14,699 bases of DNA from Spartobacteria bacterium UBA5019 (lineage in GTDB: Bacteria > Verrucomicrobiota > Verrucomicrobiia > Chthoniobacterales > Terrimicrobiaceae): positions 1 through 14,699 of the forward strand of contig DGXZ01000090.1 of assembly GCA_002396485.1 (NCBI GenBank), read 5' to 3'. The notes under the pieces were generated by a model. That model searched no databases. It was not told the DNA's origin and saw only the letters and a list, made by a program, of their open reading frames with translations. Within the stretch, counting starts at the first letter, position 1, and each line of letters begins with the position of its first letter. Below, one piece after another: positions 13,036 to 14,699 of this stretch. The position numbers and the translations under genes were made by a program.

Positions 13036-13953
13036 ATGTTGCCATCAACTTTGAAATGGAGCGCTGTTTTCCTTCTCTCCCTTGCGCCGGTCTTTTTGCA
13101 TGGGCAGAGCGAAGGCTACGCGGAGCCGGATTCCGTTCTGCTCAAGGATGGGTCAACCCAAAACGGAGTGATTGTGAAGAACACGCCTGATGCGGTTTTT
13201 TTGCAGCAGCGCTATCGGATTTCCGAATTTCCCAAATCTCAGATCGTCCGCATTTTCGACGGGGTCGATGTTGGTATGGAGTTCACCGGGGTCGACGAGA
13301 AGGGAGACCTCCCATCGTGGCGCGTCATGGTTAATGACATTCGCAACAACGATGCGATCAAGAGCCTCAGGCAAATTCCGCCGACATTCATCGACAACGG
13401 CTACCTGAAAAATGTCCCCTATCTCTCGTTTCGCATTAACCACTATATCGAGATGAATATTTACGGGAAGCCGGATCAGCCCGCCGCCATTGAGTTTGGA
13501 GTCTATGGGAAGCTTTCTTCGAGTGATAAGCTCCGCCGCACGCTTCGTAGTTTCATGGCGGGATTTTTGTCTTCGAGGGAGGAGGTTTCCGCCATTTATT
13601 CCATTCCTTTCAGTGGGGGCGAAAAAAGCGCGGGTGACTTCCGGATTCGTATCACTCCTGCCTCCGCACCCGATGCCTACCGGGCCTGGTGGATTTGTTT
13701 ATATAATCCAAAGACTCTCGAGGCCGCCCGCGTCGGTGATGCGGCATACGCAAAAGTCACCATGCCCCCCGATCAGGTTGTTGGCAGGTCCGGCAAGGTG
13801 AAGTCCGGTGTTTGGAGCGAGGAGTTTTTGAGGCACTCTCTGCGGGCCAGCAAAGGGGATGACAGTGCCTCGCTTTTTGTTCCGGGCTTCCTCCGCGAAC
13901 CGGATGGATGGCTCCGCGTGCTGTTTCCGCATAGCCAAAAAAAACCATTGTAA
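13036..13953 (+). CDS. Secreted protein of unknown function
   Basis: A 305-residue protein that I do not recognise. Residues 1-23 are a signal peptide (hydrophobic SAVFLLSLAPVFLHG, cleavage near G23-Q24). The first mature segment, DSVLLKDGSTQNGVIVKNTPDAVFLQ through ISEFPKSQIVRIFDG (32-76), resembles small beta-barrel repeats of exported Verrucomicrobial and Planctomycetal proteins that begin with a 'LKDG...G.I' hairpin; this is a resemblance only. The rest, from 90 to 305, is mixed alpha/beta with AWWICLYNPKTLEAARVGDAAYAKVTMP (217-244), suggesting a second domain that handles protein or peptidoglycan contacts, but no motif settles it. There is no lipobox. It leads a plus-strand group with a coiled-coil membrane protein 48 bp downstream. 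Confidence 0.85.
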   Translation: MLPSTLKWSAVFLLSLAPVFLHGQSEGYAEPDSVLLKDGSTQNGVIVKNTPDAVFLQQRYRISEFPKSQIVRIFDGVDVGMEFTGVDEKGDLPSWRVMVNDIRNNDAIKSLRQIPPTFIDNGYLKNVPYLSFRINHYIEMNIYGKPDQPAAIEFGVYGKLSSSDKLRRTLRSFMAGFLSSREEVSAIYSIPFSGGEKSAGDFRIRITPASAPDAYRAWWICLYNPKTLEAARVGDAAYAKVTMPPDQVVGRSGKVKSGVWSEEFLRHSLRASKGDDSASLFVPGFLREPDGWLRVLFPHSQKKPL

Positions 13954-14001
13954 AAAATCTGGAGTTTCCAGCGAGTGCAGACTATTGCTGGCGACAGACG
14001 T

Positions 14002-14616
14002 ATGCCTGCTGATTACTCATCAAAAAATCAAAGCCCGTATCTGAATTTAACCAGCGATGAGGATGGCGAGCTAGGCGACAAGGTGCAGCAGGTCAGGGCC
14101 GAACTCGAAAGCCTCAAGCAGAAGCAGGAGGAGATCGAACGCGAAAAAGCCCGCTTGGAGGAACTCAAGAGAAGGCAGGACAGCTTGGAGCAAGGTCGCT
14201 CGGACATGCTCGACAAGCTCACCCGCGCTCTGGTCGTTGTTCAGCGCGAGACCGAGGAATCGCAAAAACACGTCGAGCAGATGCACTCCATCTATGCCTC
14301 ATTCAGCCAACATCTCCGCCAACTTGAGGACATCAATGCCCGCTCATGGAGTCCGCAGGACTTGCCGCGTGAATTGAGCAAAGCGCTCAGCTCCGTAGAG
14401 GACGCGCGTGCCGAATACATCAAATCCCAAGCCAAGCTCTCGGTTGACACATCGTCGGAGATCAACTCCTCCATGATGGAAAGCGATTACCCGGTGGAGG
14501 AGGAGCGCTCCTTTTTCTACTGGCTGCGAAGCGGTTTCGCCTTCACCCTTCCGCTTCAAATCATCGCTGTCATTTTACTACTCGTTTATATCTGGTCCGC
14601 CACCGCCGCGAAGTAA
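14002..14616 (+). CDS. Coiled-coil protein with C-terminal membrane anchor
   Basis: A 204-residue protein that I do not recognise. Residues ~24-66 (GDKVQQVRAELESLKQKQEEI onward to RRQDSLEQ) form a strong heptad coiled coil, with weaker helical pattern to about 110. An acidic stretch (MESDYPVEEE) precedes an aromatic membrane-proximal FFYWLRSGF, then a single transmembrane segment LPLQIIAVILLLVYIWSA (183-200) at the very C-terminus. The topology suggests a tail-anchored inner-membrane protein with its coiled coil in the cytoplasm, which would suit a scaffold or partner-binding role. The ATG at 14002 was chosen; a GTG at 13975 with GGAG ten bases upstream is a real alternative and adds nine residues. 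The next gene begins 3 bp after its stop. Confidence 0.83.
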   Translation: MPADYSSKNQSPYLNLTSDEDGELGDKVQQVRAELESLKQKQEEIEREKARLEELKRRQDSLEQGRSDMLDKLTRALVVVQRETEESQKHVEQMHSIYASFSQHLRQLEDINARSWSPQDLPRELSKALSSVEDARAEYIKSQAKLSVDTSSEINSSMMESDYPVEEERSFFYWLRSGFAFTLPLQIIAVILLLVYIWSATAAK

Positions 14617-14619
14617 TCC

Positions 14620-14699
14620 ATGCGACTCAAAAAGCCCAGCGTTTCGACAAAACTCACAGCCGAGGAGCAACGCCTCTCGAAAGAGCAAGAGGCCACTCA
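14620..14699 (+). CDS. Hypothetical protein (partial, runs off the window)
   Basis: An ATG three bases after the stop of the coiled-coil gene opens a frame that stays open for 26 codons to the window edge: MRLKKPSVSTKLTAEEQRL and then SKEQEAT. The start is basic and then strongly charged and helical, without a signal peptide. The tight spacing makes co-translation with the gene at 14002-14616 likely. No family can be assigned from this length. Confidence 0.6.
   Translation, partial: MRLKKPSVSTKLTAEEQRLSKEQEAT

Overview
The window looks chromosomal and most likely comes from a member of the Verrucomicrobiota. The clearest sign is a run of prepilin-like genes of the Verru_Chthon cassette type (proteins D, B and a partial C) at the left end. 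A GxxExxY protein, a remnant of a LacI-type regulator of the style common in that phylum, and several families shared by Verrucomicrobiota and Planctomycetota (DUF4126, a redoxin ending in GCSIKY) agree with this. No RNA genes, CRISPR array, insertion sequence or replication origin was seen. Product names rest on motif reading alone; no database search was possible.

Left region (1-1841, minus strand): cassette D, cassette B, a GxxExxY gene and the start of cassette C, all reading leftwards. The GxxExxY gene sits in a ~600-bp AT-rich unit bounded by a perfect 13-bp inverted repeat built on the nonamer ACAGAATTA. The unit looks inserted between cassette B and C, and the repeat itself now appears to encode the leader peptide of C.

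Region 1955-4649 (minus strand): an Hsp20 small heat-shock protein, a hairpin with a GCAA tetraloop, then a two-gene operon with an ATGA overlap. The first gene encodes a 442-residue protein whose motifs resemble archaeo-eukaryotic primases (AEP). The second encodes an endonuclease IV/sugar-isomerase TIM barrel that keeps all nine metal-ligand positions. This pair is the best candidate for an undescribed system. Diverging from it on the plus strand (4850-5965) is a prepilin peptidase with an extra ~100-residue insert, which could process the pilins at the left end.

Region 6101-13011 (all minus strand, reading order right to left): a lipid-anchored GH1 glycosidase, purC, a DUF4126 membrane protein, a single-Cys redoxin, a secreted proline-rich unknown, a LacI-regulator pseudogene with two nonsense codons, a Phd/YefM-RelE toxin-antitoxin pair with a palindrome at its start, a DUF1295 membrane reductase-like protein and a coclaurine-N-methyltransferase/CFA-synthase-like methyltransferase. 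A second nonamer-type repeat (ACACAGAGG) lies in the convergent gap at 5966-6100.

Right region (13036-14699, plus strand): a secreted unknown, a coiled-coil protein with a C-terminal membrane anchor and the start of a third charged protein, closely spaced and probably one envelope operon. It diverges from the GH1 gene across only 24 bp, where overlapping -10-like boxes suggest a symmetric promoter and leaderless mRNAs.
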